Shown here: one piece after another, positions 34,495-42,291 of the stretch | Numbering within the stretch: the stretch's first letter is position 1 | Layout: each line of letters begins with the position of its first letter | Assembly: GCA_964613585.1 (NCBI GenBank) | Contig: CAZTHL010000023.1 | Coordinates: 1 to 47,115 of the forward strand | Length of the DNA stretch: 47,115 nucleotides | Direction of reading: 5' to 3' | Origin: CAZTHL01 sp964613585 | Lineage (GTDB): Bacteria; Pseudomonadota; Alphaproteobacteria; DSM-16000; Inquilinaceae | Translations under genes and position numbers: made by a program | The notes under the pieces: generated by a model | Database searches by the model: none | The model's input: only the letters and a program-made list of their open reading frames with translations | Told to the model about the DNA's origin: nothing

Positions 34495-34695
34495 TCAATT
34501 CGCGTCGGTCCGGTCCGACCGGGCAAATGACCCCGCCGCCATGTCGGGCCGCGGTCGATGCCGCCGACAGCGCTCGGAGCAGTAGCGTACCAGCGGCCAG
34601 ACCTTCGCCCACTTGCGCCGCCACGAGAAGCGGCGCCCGCAGGACGCGCAGATCTTCTCCGGGAGATCGGCCTTGGCCGGAGGGCGTCGTGCCAT
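34495..34695 (-). CDS. DUF2256 zinc-ribbon protein
   Basis: The 66-residue protein matches DUF2256: two Cys pairs (Cys16-x2-Cys19 and Cys39-x3-Cys43) flank the conserved aromatic segment GRRFSWRRKWAKVWPLVRYC. The cysteines should bind one zinc. The ATG lies 5 bp after the stop of the photolyase gene, so the two are translated from one message. DUF2256 genes recur next to cryptochrome/photolyase genes, but their role is unknown. The C-terminus (MAAGSFARSDRTDAN) is not part of the domain. Confidence 0.85.
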   Translation of the reverse strand: MARRPPAKADLPEKICASCGRRFSWRRKWAKVWPLVRYCSERCRRHRPRPDMAAGSFARSDRTDAN

Positions 34696-34700
34696 GGCCG

Positions 34701-36239
34701 TCACAGCTTCAGGCCGAGCTGCGCCGGGTCGCGGCGGCGCCTCGGGTTGCTGGGCGGCAGGCCGCTGCGCCGGCTGCCGTGCCGGGCCTGGATGGCGTCG
34801 GCCGTCTCCCGGAAGGCCGGATCGCGGCGGACCGCGTGGATCGCCTCGCGGGCGGCGCGGGCGGCCGCGGCGTGGTCGACCACCGGTGCCGGATAGTCCG
34901 TACCGATGCGGCAGCCCGCCCGGGCCTGCGCGGCCCGGTCGAGCCGCCAGGGCTCGTGGATGCCCGCGTCCGGCACCCCGGACAGCTCGGGCAGCCAGCG
35001 CCGGATGAACCGACCCTCCGGATCCTGGTCGCGCGACTGCTTGACCGGATTGTAGATGCGCACCGTGTTGATGCCGGTGGTCCCCGACTGCATCTGGCAC
35101 TGGTTCCAGTGGATGCCCGGCTCGTAGTCGGTGAACAGCCGGGCCAGGTGCAGGCCCGGCTCGCGCCAGTGCTGCCACAGATGATAGGCGGCGACGGCCA
35201 TGAGCATGGCGCGCATGCGGAAGTTGATCCAGCCGGTGGCCCGGAGCGCGCGCATGCAGGCGTCGACCATGGGCAGCCCGGTCTCGCCACGGCTCCAGGC
35301 CTGAAGCAGCGTCGGATCGGCGCCGTCCTCGCGCAGCCCGTCGTAGCCGGGATGGACGTTGCGATGCTCGTGCTCCGGCGCGTCCTCCAGCTTCTGGATG
35401 AAATGGCAATGCCAGTGCAGCCGGCCGATGAAGGCGCTGAGCGCCGGGCGCCAGCGTCGGCGCTCGTCGTGCGACGCGTCCTCCAGCCCGTCGAGACGGG
35501 CGCGGGTGGCCTGCGCCACCTCGCGGATCGACAGGGTGCCCGCGGCGAGATGCGCCGACAGCCGGGAGCAGCCGTCGAAGGCCGTGATCGGGCTCGACAT
35601 GGCGCGGTGATAGCCGGCGCCACGTCCGGCGAGGAAGCTCTCCAGCAAGGTCACGCCGGCGCGGCGGCCGCCCGCCTGCCGACCGGGGCAGGGATCGTCC
35701 GCGAGGCCGAGGTCGCGGAGGTCCGGCAGCGGGCCGGGATCGATGCCGGGCAGCGACGTCAGGGCGGGCGGCGTCGGCACGATGGGCCGGGCCATGAAGC
35801 GATCCCACTTGCGCGCCCAGCCGTCGCGCCGGGCGAGGCCGCGGATGACGCCCGATTGCGGGCGCTCGATCCAGGGCACGCCGGCCTCCCGGCACCACGC
35901 CCGCACGGCGCGGTCCCGGGCATGGGTCCAGGCGTTGCCGGTCTCCTGATGCGACCACAGGCCATCCAGGCCGTGGCGCGCGTCGATCGCGCGGAGCACG
36001 GGCAGCGCCTCGCCCAGGCGCACGGCAAGCGGCGCCCCGAGCGCGGCCAGCGCCGCGCGCAGCTCCTCAAGACCCTCGTGCAGAAAGGTCCAATGCCGCC
36101 CGGCGGCGTCGGGCTCGGCCCACAGGCCGGGCTCGACGATGTAGAGCGGCAGCACGGGACCACGCGCCGCCGCCTCGGCGAGCGGCGCGTGGTCGGCAAT
36201 CCGAAGGTCGCGCTTGAACCAGACCGCCTGGACGCCCAT
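34701..36239 (-). CDS. Cryptochrome/deoxyribodipyrimidine photolyase family protein
   Basis: The 512-residue flavoprotein has an N-terminal photolyase alpha/beta domain (AVWFKRDLRIADHAPLAEAA), a linker, and the helical FAD domain. FAD-site signatures are ITAFDGCSRLSAHLAAGTLSIREV, RLHWHCHFIQKLED, GLPMVDACMRALRATGWINFRMR and DYEPGIHWNQCQMQSGTTGIN. It probably repairs UV-induced pyrimidine dimers using blue light, although some members of this branch are light sensors. The sequence VRIYNPVKQSRDQDPEGRFIRRWLPEL is shared with the bacterial branch that accompanies DUF2256. Promoter elements are not obvious. Confidence 0.92.
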   Translation of the reverse strand: MGVQAVWFKRDLRIADHAPLAEAAARGPVLPLYIVEPGLWAEPDAAGRHWTFLHEGLEELRAALAALGAPLAVRLGEALPVLRAIDARHGLDGLWSHQETGNAWTHARDRAVRAWCREAGVPWIERPQSGVIRGLARRDGWARKWDRFMARPIVPTPPALTSLPGIDPGPLPDLRDLGLADDPCPGRQAGGRRAGVTLLESFLAGRGAGYHRAMSSPITAFDGCSRLSAHLAAGTLSIREVAQATRARLDGLEDASHDERRRWRPALSAFIGRLHWHCHFIQKLEDAPEHEHRNVHPGYDGLREDGADPTLLQAWSRGETGLPMVDACMRALRATGWINFRMRAMLMAVAAYHLWQHWREPGLHLARLFTDYEPGIHWNQCQMQSGTTGINTVRIYNPVKQSRDQDPEGRFIRRWLPELSGVPDAGIHEPWRLDRAAQARAGCRIGTDYPAPVVDHAAAARAAREAIHAVRRDPAFRETADAIQARHGSRRSGLPPSNPRRRRDPAQLGLKL

Positions 36240-36369
36240 CCCCGCCGCTCCGTCACCCGCAGATCCTGAAAACCTAGGGCGGCCGGCGGATCCGGCAGCC
36301 GTGGCGCGAGCGGCAAACCGTCCCGGCAGTGGCCACCGCCGACGCGGCGAGCCTTTCGCTCAAAAGCGC

Positions 36370-37131
36370 TTATGGTCCCTCGGTGACGCGCCCCGGCAGG
36401 CTGAGGTCGCCCGAGGCGACGTCATAAGTCTCGGTGAGGCACAGCATCGGCGCCTCCAGGTCCGGGTTGACCCGCAGAGCCGCGCTCACCGCGTCGAAGG
36501 CCATGCCCTCGTGGCGCGCAGGATCCACGAACGGCACGCGGACCGCCAGCCGCTCGCCGAAGACGCGGGGCGTGTACCCCGGACTCGACAGGTAGATCGG
36601 CATGTCCGGCCACGTGGCCGGCATCGCCGACGGGTCGGTGTCGCCGATGTCGCGAACCTTGAGGCCGGTCGCGCAGCGCTCATCCTGTGACAGGACAATC
36701 CAGTGGGTGTGCCAGACCAACCCGTCGTTCTCCCAGTCGCCGTCGCGGTTCTCGTCGTACAGGGGCGTGTCGTCGAAGTCGGGATGGCTGGTGACGGCGA
36801 AGGCAAGGCGGCCGGAGCCCTCGGGAAAGCCGGCCACCGACGGATCGAGATCCGTGGGCCAGGCATAGGCGTCGACCGGCGCGCCGGCGAGCCGGCCCAC
36901 CGGCTCGGGCCGCTCCGCCCCGGCGTCGCCCGCCATGGTCATGGCGAAGGTGAGCCATCGCGGGCCGACGCTCACGTCGCTTGCCACAATGTCGAACGGA
37001 TCGGCGACCTCGGCCTGGGGCGCGGCCTCGATGGGCTCGGCGGCGGCCGGTTCGGCGTCGAGCGCCAGCAGGGCGACGGCGGTGAGCGGCATGGCCCGAA
37101 GAATGGTGGTCTCGAGGATGGGGTACAGCAC
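36370..37131 (-). CDS. Exported protein of unknown function with a Ca2+-loop-like motif
   Basis: The 253-residue protein has an N-terminal signal sequence (ILRAMPLTAVALLALDAEPAAAEP). The mature part is acidic and contains DENRDGDWENDG, an EF-hand or dockerin-like calcium loop, followed by VWHTHWIVLSQDERC. Two Cys are present (DERCATG and MLCLTET). I do not recognise the family. The start is GTG 37131 with GGAG 8 bases upstream. ATG 37092 is an alternative but has no ribosome site. It is flanked by photolyase and amidase on the same strand without tight spacing. Confidence 0.72.
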   Translation of the reverse strand: MLYPILETTILRAMPLTAVALLALDAEPAAAEPIEAAPQAEVADPFDIVASDVSVGPRWLTFAMTMAGDAGAERPEPVGRLAGAPVDAYAWPTDLDPSVAGFPEGSGRLAFAVTSHPDFDDTPLYDENRDGDWENDGLVWHTHWIVLSQDERCATGLKVRDIGDTDPSAMPATWPDMPIYLSSPGYTPRVFGERLAVRVPFVDPARHEGMAFDAVSAALRVNPDLEAPMLCLTETYDVASGDLSLPGRVTEGP

Positions 37132-37254
37132 GTGGCGGGCTCCGAGGCATCGGAAGGGACGGACGATCCAGCATCGTCACCCCCCGAGCCAATGGCCGGC
37201 TCGGCCGACCGGTTCCCCGCTTGTCCAAGCGTCGCCACGGAAGGCCGCCGCCGC

Positions 37255-38649
37255 TCACGGTGCCGGCGGGAACGGCCACGGATGGGCCTGCTCGTAGGCG
37301 CGGCCGGCGCGCAGGACCAGTGCGTCGGCGAAGCGCGCGCCGACGATCTGCAGGCCGACCGGCAGGCCGGCCGCGGTCCGGCCGCACGGCACCGACAGCG
37401 CCGGCTGGCCGGTCAGGTTGAACGGGTAGGTGAACGGCGTCCAGTTCGGCTGGCCGGCATAGGGGCCGTCCGACGGCGCGTCCTGGCCGGCGGCGAAGGC
37501 GGCGATCGGCATGGTCGGCAGCAGGACCAGCGGGATGTCCCGGTGCAGCCGCTCCATGGCGGCGGCGAGCCGGGCCGCGGCCACCTGCGCCTGGACGAAG
37601 GCGGTGAGCGGCAGGCCCGCGGCATAGGCGGCGGTGGCCAGCAGGCCCGGCTCCATCCGCGCCCGGCGCGGGAGCGGCACCTCGTTCACGGCCGTCGCCA
37701 CCATGGCCGGCCACAGGGCGATGATCATCTCCCGCGCCGTGTCGAGCGGCAGGGCGACCGACTCGACCATGGCGCCGAGCCCGTGGAACGCCTCGGCCGC
37801 CCGGTCGACCGCCGCTGCCACCTCGGGCTCGACCGGCAGTCCGCCGTAGCGGGTGGCGATGCCGATCCTGAGGCCGGCGACGCCGCCGTCAAGGGCGTCG
37901 CCCAGGCCGGTGAGCGGCCCCGCCACCCGTGGGTCCCGGGGATCGGGCCGGGCGATCGCCTCCAGCAGCAGCGCGGCATCGCCGACCGTGCGGGTGATCG
38001 GCCCGACATGGGTCAGGCTGCCGTAGACGCTTGGCGGATGCACCGGCACCCGGCCGACCGAGGGCTTGAAGCCGACCACGCCGGTGAAGCTGGCCGGGAT
38101 GCGGATCGAGCCGGCGCCGTCGGTGCCGAGATGCAGGGCGCCCATGCCGGTCGCCGCCGCCACCGCCGCGCCGCCCGAGGAGCCGCCCGGCGTGCGCTCC
38201 GGATCCCAGGGATTTCGGGTGATGCCGGTGAGCCGGCTGTCGGTCACCGCCTTGTGGCCGAGCTCGGGCGTCGTGGTCTTGCCGAGGATGACGGCGCCGC
38301 CCGCGCGCAGCCGCTCGACCGCCGGCGCATCCTCGTCCCAGGCCTCGTCGCCGGGCTCGATGGCCAGCGAGCCGCGCCGGGTCGGCTGGCCGCGCATGAG
38401 CAGCACGTCCTTGACCGTCGCCGGCACGCCGTCGATCGGGCCGAGCGGCGCGCCGCGTGCCCAGCGGTGCTCGGCCGCGCGGGCCGCTTCCAGGGCGCCG
38501 GCGCGGTCGACCGAGACGAAGGGATTGAGCCGCGGCCAGGCGCCGATGCGGGCGAAGCAGGCCTCGGCCACGGCGACCGGCGACAGCGCCCCCGTGCGGT
38601 AGCGCCCGGCCAGCTCGGTCGCCGGCAGCATCGCCAGATCCTCGGTCAT
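37255..38649 (-). CDS. Amidase (amidase-signature family)
   Basis: The 464-residue hydrolase of the amidase-signature family has the Ser-cisSer-Lys triad: Lys80 (PATVKDVLL), Ser157 (PGGSSGGAAVA) and the nucleophile Ser181 (GTDGAGSIRIPASFTGVVGFKP). The substrate (aryl, acyl or peptide amide) cannot be told. It lacks the partners of GatCAB, so it is not the tRNA amidotransferase subunit by context. The ATG at 38649 gives the expected N-terminus (LPATELAGRYRTGALSPVAVAEA). It is divergent from the Nudix gene. Confidence 0.9.
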   Translation of the reverse strand: MTEDLAMLPATELAGRYRTGALSPVAVAEACFARIGAWPRLNPFVSVDRAGALEAARAAEHRWARGAPLGPIDGVPATVKDVLLMRGQPTRRGSLAIEPGDEAWDEDAPAVERLRAGGAVILGKTTTPELGHKAVTDSRLTGITRNPWDPERTPGGSSGGAAVAAATGMGALHLGTDGAGSIRIPASFTGVVGFKPSVGRVPVHPPSVYGSLTHVGPITRTVGDAALLLEAIARPDPRDPRVAGPLTGLGDALDGGVAGLRIGIATRYGGLPVEPEVAAAVDRAAEAFHGLGAMVESVALPLDTAREMIIALWPAMVATAVNEVPLPRRARMEPGLLATAAYAAGLPLTAFVQAQVAAARLAAAMERLHRDIPLVLLPTMPIAAFAAGQDAPSDGPYAGQPNWTPFTYPFNLTGQPALSVPCGRTAAGLPVGLQIVGARFADALVLRAGRAYEQAHPWPFPPAP

Positions 38650-38751
38650 CGGCCCGGCTCCTCTATGGCGGATGGTCGGACCGTCAGGGTAGCGGCCGTG
38701 CCGGGCGAGGCAAGCGGGCCGGTCGCGGTCGGGCATTGACAGGCCGGCGGG

Positions 38752-39267
38752 ATGCCGGTGCATCTAGCGGCCATGGCGAGCCTGATCGACAGGATGAAGC
38801 GGAGCCGCTGGCCGGACCGCCTCTATCGGCTGCATCTCGGCCTGCTGCGGATCCGGCCGCCGGTGACCATCGGCGTGCGCACCCTGGTGCTGGACGGGGC
38901 CGACGGGCGGGAATCGGTGCTGCTGGTCAAGCACTCCTACCGGCCGGGCTGGTACTTCCCCGGCGGCGGGGTCCAGCGGTGGGAGAGCTTCGAGGACGCC
39001 GCCGTGCGCGAGGCGCGCGAGGAGGCCGGCGTCGTGGTCGAGGCGATCGAGGGGCCCTACGGCCTTTACGCCAACTTCACGCCCTGGAAGTGCGATCATG
39101 TCGCGCTCTACGTGGCCACCCGCTGGCGGCGCGAGCCGTTCAGCTCGCTGGAGATCGCCGAGGCCGCGTTCTTCCCGGCGCGCGCCTTGCCAGAGGACGC
39201 CACTGCACCGACCCGCCGCCGCGTCGAGGAGTATCTGGGCGAGAGGCCGCGCGGCGCGGCGTGGTGA
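38752..39267 (+). CDS. Nudix hydrolase
   Basis: The 171-residue protein (or 164 if started at ATG 38773) has a perfect Nudix box, Gly-x5-Glu-x7-ArgGlu-x2-GluGlu-x-Gly, in GGVQRWESFEDAAVREAREEAG. It cleaves a nucleoside diphosphate linked to some group X with Mg2+. The sequence before the box (VLLVKHSYRPGWYFPGGG) resembles members acting on small nucleotides. TTGACA at 38736 sits so close to the first ATG that the second ATG may be the real start if that hexamer is a -35 element. It is divergent from the amidase gene. Confidence 0.9.
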   Translation: MPVHLAAMASLIDRMKRSRWPDRLYRLHLGLLRIRPPVTIGVRTLVLDGADGRESVLLVKHSYRPGWYFPGGGVQRWESFEDAAVREAREEAGVVVEAIEGPYGLYANFTPWKCDHVALYVATRWRREPFSSLEIAEAAFFPARALPEDATAPTRRRVEEYLGERPRGAAW

Positions 39268-39287
39268 GCGCCGCCGGCGCGCTCCGC

Positions 39288-39397
39288 ACAAAGCGTTTCC
39301 GCGTCACGCGGAACCGGCACCGGCCCGCTCCTCCGCCCGGCCCCCCAAGCATACCGTCGTCGGGTGGCCGGGCGGGGAGCGGGCCGGCGATGCCACC
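39288..39397 (-). repeat. Dispersed intergenic element, copy C (inverted)
   Basis: On the minus strand this copy runs GTGGCATCGCC, CGCCCGGCCACCC, GACGACGGTATGC, GGGGCCGGGCGG, AGCGGGCCGGTGCCGG, then the hairpin TTCCGCG-TGA-CGCGGAA and ACGCTTTG. It is collinear with copy A across its whole length. The plus-strand reading of its other half (GGTGGCCGGGCGG to CCGGAAACGGTCTAGA, up to 39416) repeats the landmarks of the core, so the unit is a large imperfect palindrome. It fills the gap between the Nudix gene and the metal sensor. Confidence 0.8.
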
Positions 39398-39412
39398 CAA
39401 CCCGGAAACGGT

Positions 39413-39754
39413 CTAGAGCTCCGTTTCGCTCTCGGCCACGTGGTCGACCATGTCGGTGAGCGTGTGACGAATATGCTCGTCGGTCACCATGTAGTAGACA
39501 CGGTTGCCTTTCCGGTCGGCCTGGATCAGCCGGCTCGCCCGCAGCAGGCGCAGATGGTGGCTGACCAGCGACGGCGACAGACCGAGCGCCTCGGCCATGA
39601 CGCTCACCGACTTCGGCGCCTCCAGGCAGAACAGGGTGATGCGCAGCCGGCTCGGATCGGCCAGAAGACGGAACATGTCGGCGAGCTCGGCCGTCTGGTC
39701 CTCGCTGATGCGCTCATGCACCGGCAGATTTCTGAAGGAGCCCTTTTCGGCCAT
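39413..39754 (-). CDS. ArsR/SmtB-family metal-sensing repressor
   Basis: The 113-residue winged-helix repressor has FRLLADPSRLRITLFCLEAP, the recognition helix in LGLSPSLVSHHLRLLRASRLI and the wing RKGNRVYYMV. The last helix reads DEHIRHTLTDMVDHVAE, giving Asp92-x-His94-x10-His105-x2-Glu108. This is exactly the spacing of the alpha-5 zinc site of SmtB (Asp104, His106, His117, Glu120). It therefore probably senses zinc or a similar ion and releases DNA when loaded. The ATG at 39754 is preferred to an upstream in-frame start at 39931. It is divergent from the TauE/SafE gene, the likely target. Confidence 0.9.
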   Translation of the reverse strand: MAEKGSFRNLPVHERISEDQTAELADMFRLLADPSRLRITLFCLEAPKSVSVMAEALGLSPSLVSHHLRLLRASRLIQADRKGNRVYYMVTDEHIRHTLTDMVDHVAESETEL

Positions 39755-39936
39755 GGCACCGTCCCGCTCGCGCCGCGCCGCCCGCGGCCTGGTCGCGCCG
39801 GCCGCCGCGCGCGCGGCCGCCGCCCTGCTTTTAGTGCGCCTCCCCCAGGCCCGGCAAGCGGGCCGCGGCGGGCTCGCCCCGAGCCCCGCCATCGCCCGGC
39901 CCGGCGGCCCCGTCGCGCCCGGCGGAGGCACGGCCG

Positions 39937-40761
39937 GTGGAGAATGATTTGGCCGCGCTGGCCGGCATGTCCATGGCCCTGCTGGCGGCCGGCGTCGGCG
40001 CCGGGCTGCTCGCCGGGCTGCTCGGCATCGGCGGCGGCATCGTCATCGTGCCGGCCCTGTTCCAGCTGTTCACCCTGCTCGAGGTGCCCGAGGACGTGCG
40101 CATGCATCTGGCCGTCGGCACCTCGCTGTCGACCATCGTCGCCACCTCGCTGTCCTCCGCCCGCTCGCACTGGCGGCGCGGCGCCGTCGACCCGGCGCTG
40201 CTGCGCTCGCTCGGGCCGGCCATCGTGGTCGGCGCGATCGGCGGCGCGGCGCTCGCCCGGATCACCGAGAGCGACGTGCTGACCGGACTGTTCGCCGTGC
40301 TGGCCCTGCTCATGGCCGCCAAGCTCGCCTTCCTGCCCAAGGAGCTGCGCCTCGCCGACGCGCTGCCCGGCCCGGTGCCGCGCGCCGGCATCGGGCTCGG
40401 CATCGGCGGCCTGTCGACCATGCTCGGCATCGGCGGCGGGGTCATGACCGTGCCCGTGCTGACCCTGTCCGGCGTCGACATGCATCGCGCCGTCGGCACC
40501 GCCGCCGCCGTCGGCTTCCTGATCGCGCTGCCCGGCACCCTCGGCATGATGATCCTCGGGCCCGAGGTCGATCCCGGCGGGCCGCTCATCACCGTCGGCT
40601 ATGTCAGCCTGCTCGGCTTCCTGGTGATGACGCCGTCGACCGTGCTGGCCGCTCCATGGGGCGCCCGCCTCGCGCATCGCATCGACGGCACCCTGCTCGG
40701 CCGCCTGTTCGCCGCCTTCCTGCTGGTCACCGCCGCCCGCATGGCCTGGAGCCTGCTGTGA
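39937..40761 (+). CDS. TauE/SafE-family permease
   Basis: The 274-residue membrane protein with about eight TM helices has the two TauE/SafE half-repeats, each with a glycine-rich loop: LLGIGGGIVIVPAL (about 30-45) and MLGIGGGVMTVPVL (about 165-180). Members move sulfite, sulfoacetate or other anions out of the cell, and the substrate here is unknown. The GTG at 39937 has CGGAGG (39923-39928) 8 bases before it. It diverges from the SmtB-like gene across 182 bp. A GC-rich hairpin follows at 40814-40833. Confidence 0.9.
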   Translation: MENDLAALAGMSMALLAAGVGAGLLAGLLGIGGGIVIVPALFQLFTLLEVPEDVRMHLAVGTSLSTIVATSLSSARSHWRRGAVDPALLRSLGPAIVVGAIGGAALARITESDVLTGLFAVLALLMAAKLAFLPKELRLADALPGPVPRAGIGLGIGGLSTMLGIGGGVMTVPVLTLSGVDMHRAVGTAAAVGFLIALPGTLGMMILGPEVDPGGPLITVGYVSLLGFLVMTPSTVLAAPWGARLAHRIDGTLLGRLFAAFLLVTAARMAWSLL

Positions 40762-40813
40762 CCCGGCCGTTGGTTGTCGGGTCCGGTGGCCGGGCCGGCC
40801 GCACGCCGGGCTT

Positions 40814-40833
40814 CGCCGGGCTCCGCCCCGGCG
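40814..40833 (+). terminator. GC-rich hairpin after the TauE/SafE gene
   Basis: CGCCGGG (40814-40820) and CCCGGCG (40827-40833) form a perfect 7-bp stem around CTCCGC. No T-tract follows. It separates the permease gene from the polysaccharide cluster. Confidence 0.45.
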
Positions 40834-40992
40834 ACCGATACCCGGTCTGACATACGCTTCAGGGTGCGTGGGGCGAGGCGAGACCGGACACACTCGCCAT
40901 GGCCCGTCCGCGGGCCCTGATGCGGCCAGGACCGGACCCATCCTGCCGGCCGGCAGAGCTTCGTTAAGACCTGGGCGACATCATCCCCGGGC

Positions 40993-42228
40993 ATGCACGA
41001 CCCGGCTCCGACACCGCCCTGCGCCGCCTCGGCCGTCGCCCCATGCGGAGGCCAAGGGCCGCTCATGGCGCTGGCCGCCGCCATCCTGCTGTACGGCGGG
41101 CTCAGTTCGCCGACGCCGGACGCGCCGGGCCGGGTCGAGGCCGCCATCGGCCTGCTGCTGATCCTGGCCGTCGGTCCGGTCGGCGCCGCGGCCGCGGCCT
41201 TCGGCGCCGGCCTGCGCCCGACGGCGCCGCTCGGGCGGCTCGGCCCGCCGCTGCTTGCCGGGCTGCTCTGGCCGCCGCTCGTGCTCGGGCTTGCCCGCGG
41301 CTGGTCGGCCCAGGACATCGTGCGCGACGTCCTGCCGCTGTTCTACCTGTTCCTGCCGGTGCTGCTCGCCCACCGGCTGCCGCCCCATCGCGCGGTGACG
41401 GCGCCCGCCGCACTGCTCGCCACACTCGGCGTGCTGCTCGCCGCCCGCTTCCTTGCCATCGTCGGCGCGCCGGCGCTCGGCCTCGCCCTGCCGCCGCCCG
41501 ACGACGGACAGCTGTACCTCGCCAACAGCCCGGCGGTGCTGTTCGCCGCGGTGCTGCTGCCGCTGCTGGCGCTCGACCGCGGCCGACCCACGCCGGCCGG
41601 CCTGCTGAGGCGGCTCGCCTGCGCCGCCGGCGGGCTGCTCGCCTTAGCGGCGCTGGCGGTCAGCCTGCAACGGGCGGCGCTCACGCTGGCCGGCCTCGGG
41701 CTTGCCGGGGGCCTCCTGCGCGCCGCCCGACGGGGCCCGTCGGGCGGCCTCCCGGTCCTGTGCGCCGGCGTGGTCGGACTGATCGGCGGCGGCGAATGGC
41801 TGGTCCGGCTGGTCACGCTGCTGGCCGAAAAGACCCGGCTGTCCGGCTTCAACCAGCATATGGGCGAGGTGGCGGCCGCCGGCCTTGCCGTCGGCGGCGC
41901 GCCAGAGACGGTCCTGCTCGGGCTCGGCTGGGGCGCCCTGATCGACAGCCCGGCGGTGCCGGGCATCCCCGTCTCGTTCCTGCATGCGCTCCCGCTCTAC
42001 ATCCTGGTCAAGGCGGGGCTCCTCGGCCTCGGCCTGCTGGCCCTCTACCTCGCGGCGCTGACGCCGGGCCTGCGCGCGCTCGGGCGGCGGCATCCGGCGA
42101 TTGCCCTGGCGGCCCTGCCGGCACTGACCATCGGCCTGCTGGTGCAGCCGACCTTCAAATGGCTCGACTTCGGCCTGCTCCTCGCCCTGCCGGCCCTCGC
42201 CCTCGCCGAGAAACGCGCGGCGCGGTAA
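40993..42228 (+). CDS. Wzy/O-antigen ligase-like membrane protein
   Basis: The 411-residue protein is almost wholly hydrophobic, with about ten TM helices and a larger periplasmic loop containing GWGALIDSPAVPGIPVSFLHALPLYILVKAG, in the style of O-antigen polymerases and ligases. Sequence identity within this family is low, so the call rests on topology, this loop and the neighbouring glycosyltransferases and Wzz. An ATG at 41065 is an alternative start that removes 24 non-membrane residues. It would polymerise or attach the glycan made by the following genes at the outer face of the inner membrane. Confidence 0.72.
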   Translation: MHDPAPTPPCAASAVAPCGGQGPLMALAAAILLYGGLSSPTPDAPGRVEAAIGLLLILAVGPVGAAAAAFGAGLRPTAPLGRLGPPLLAGLLWPPLVLGLARGWSAQDIVRDVLPLFYLFLPVLLAHRLPPHRAVTAPAALLATLGVLLAARFLAIVGAPALGLALPPPDDGQLYLANSPAVLFAAVLLPLLALDRGRPTPAGLLRRLACAAGGLLALAALAVSLQRAALTLAGLGLAGGLLRAARRGPSGGLPVLCAGVVGLIGGGEWLVRLVTLLAEKTRLSGFNQHMGEVAAAGLAVGGAPETVLLGLGWGALIDSPAVPGIPVSFLHALPLYILVKAGLLGLGLLALYLAALTPGLRALGRRHPAIALAALPALTIGLLVQPTFKWLDFGLLLALPALALAEKRAAR

Positions 42229-42234
42229 CGAAAT

Positions 42235-42259
42235 GCTTACTTTGCATTCTAAAGTATGC
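42235..42259. promoter_or_regulatory. 25-bp inverted repeat between the polymerase and GT4 genes
   Basis: GCTTACTTT (42235-42243) and AAAGTATGC (42251-42259) pair at 8 of 9 positions around a 7-bp centre, GCATTCT. The patch is strikingly A+T-rich for this genome. It lies 33 bp before the GT4 start codon and could be an operator or promoter inside the cluster. Confidence 0.45.
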
Positions 42260-42291
42260 GGCTGGTTCCCACTCGAAGCAGGGCCGTGCCC

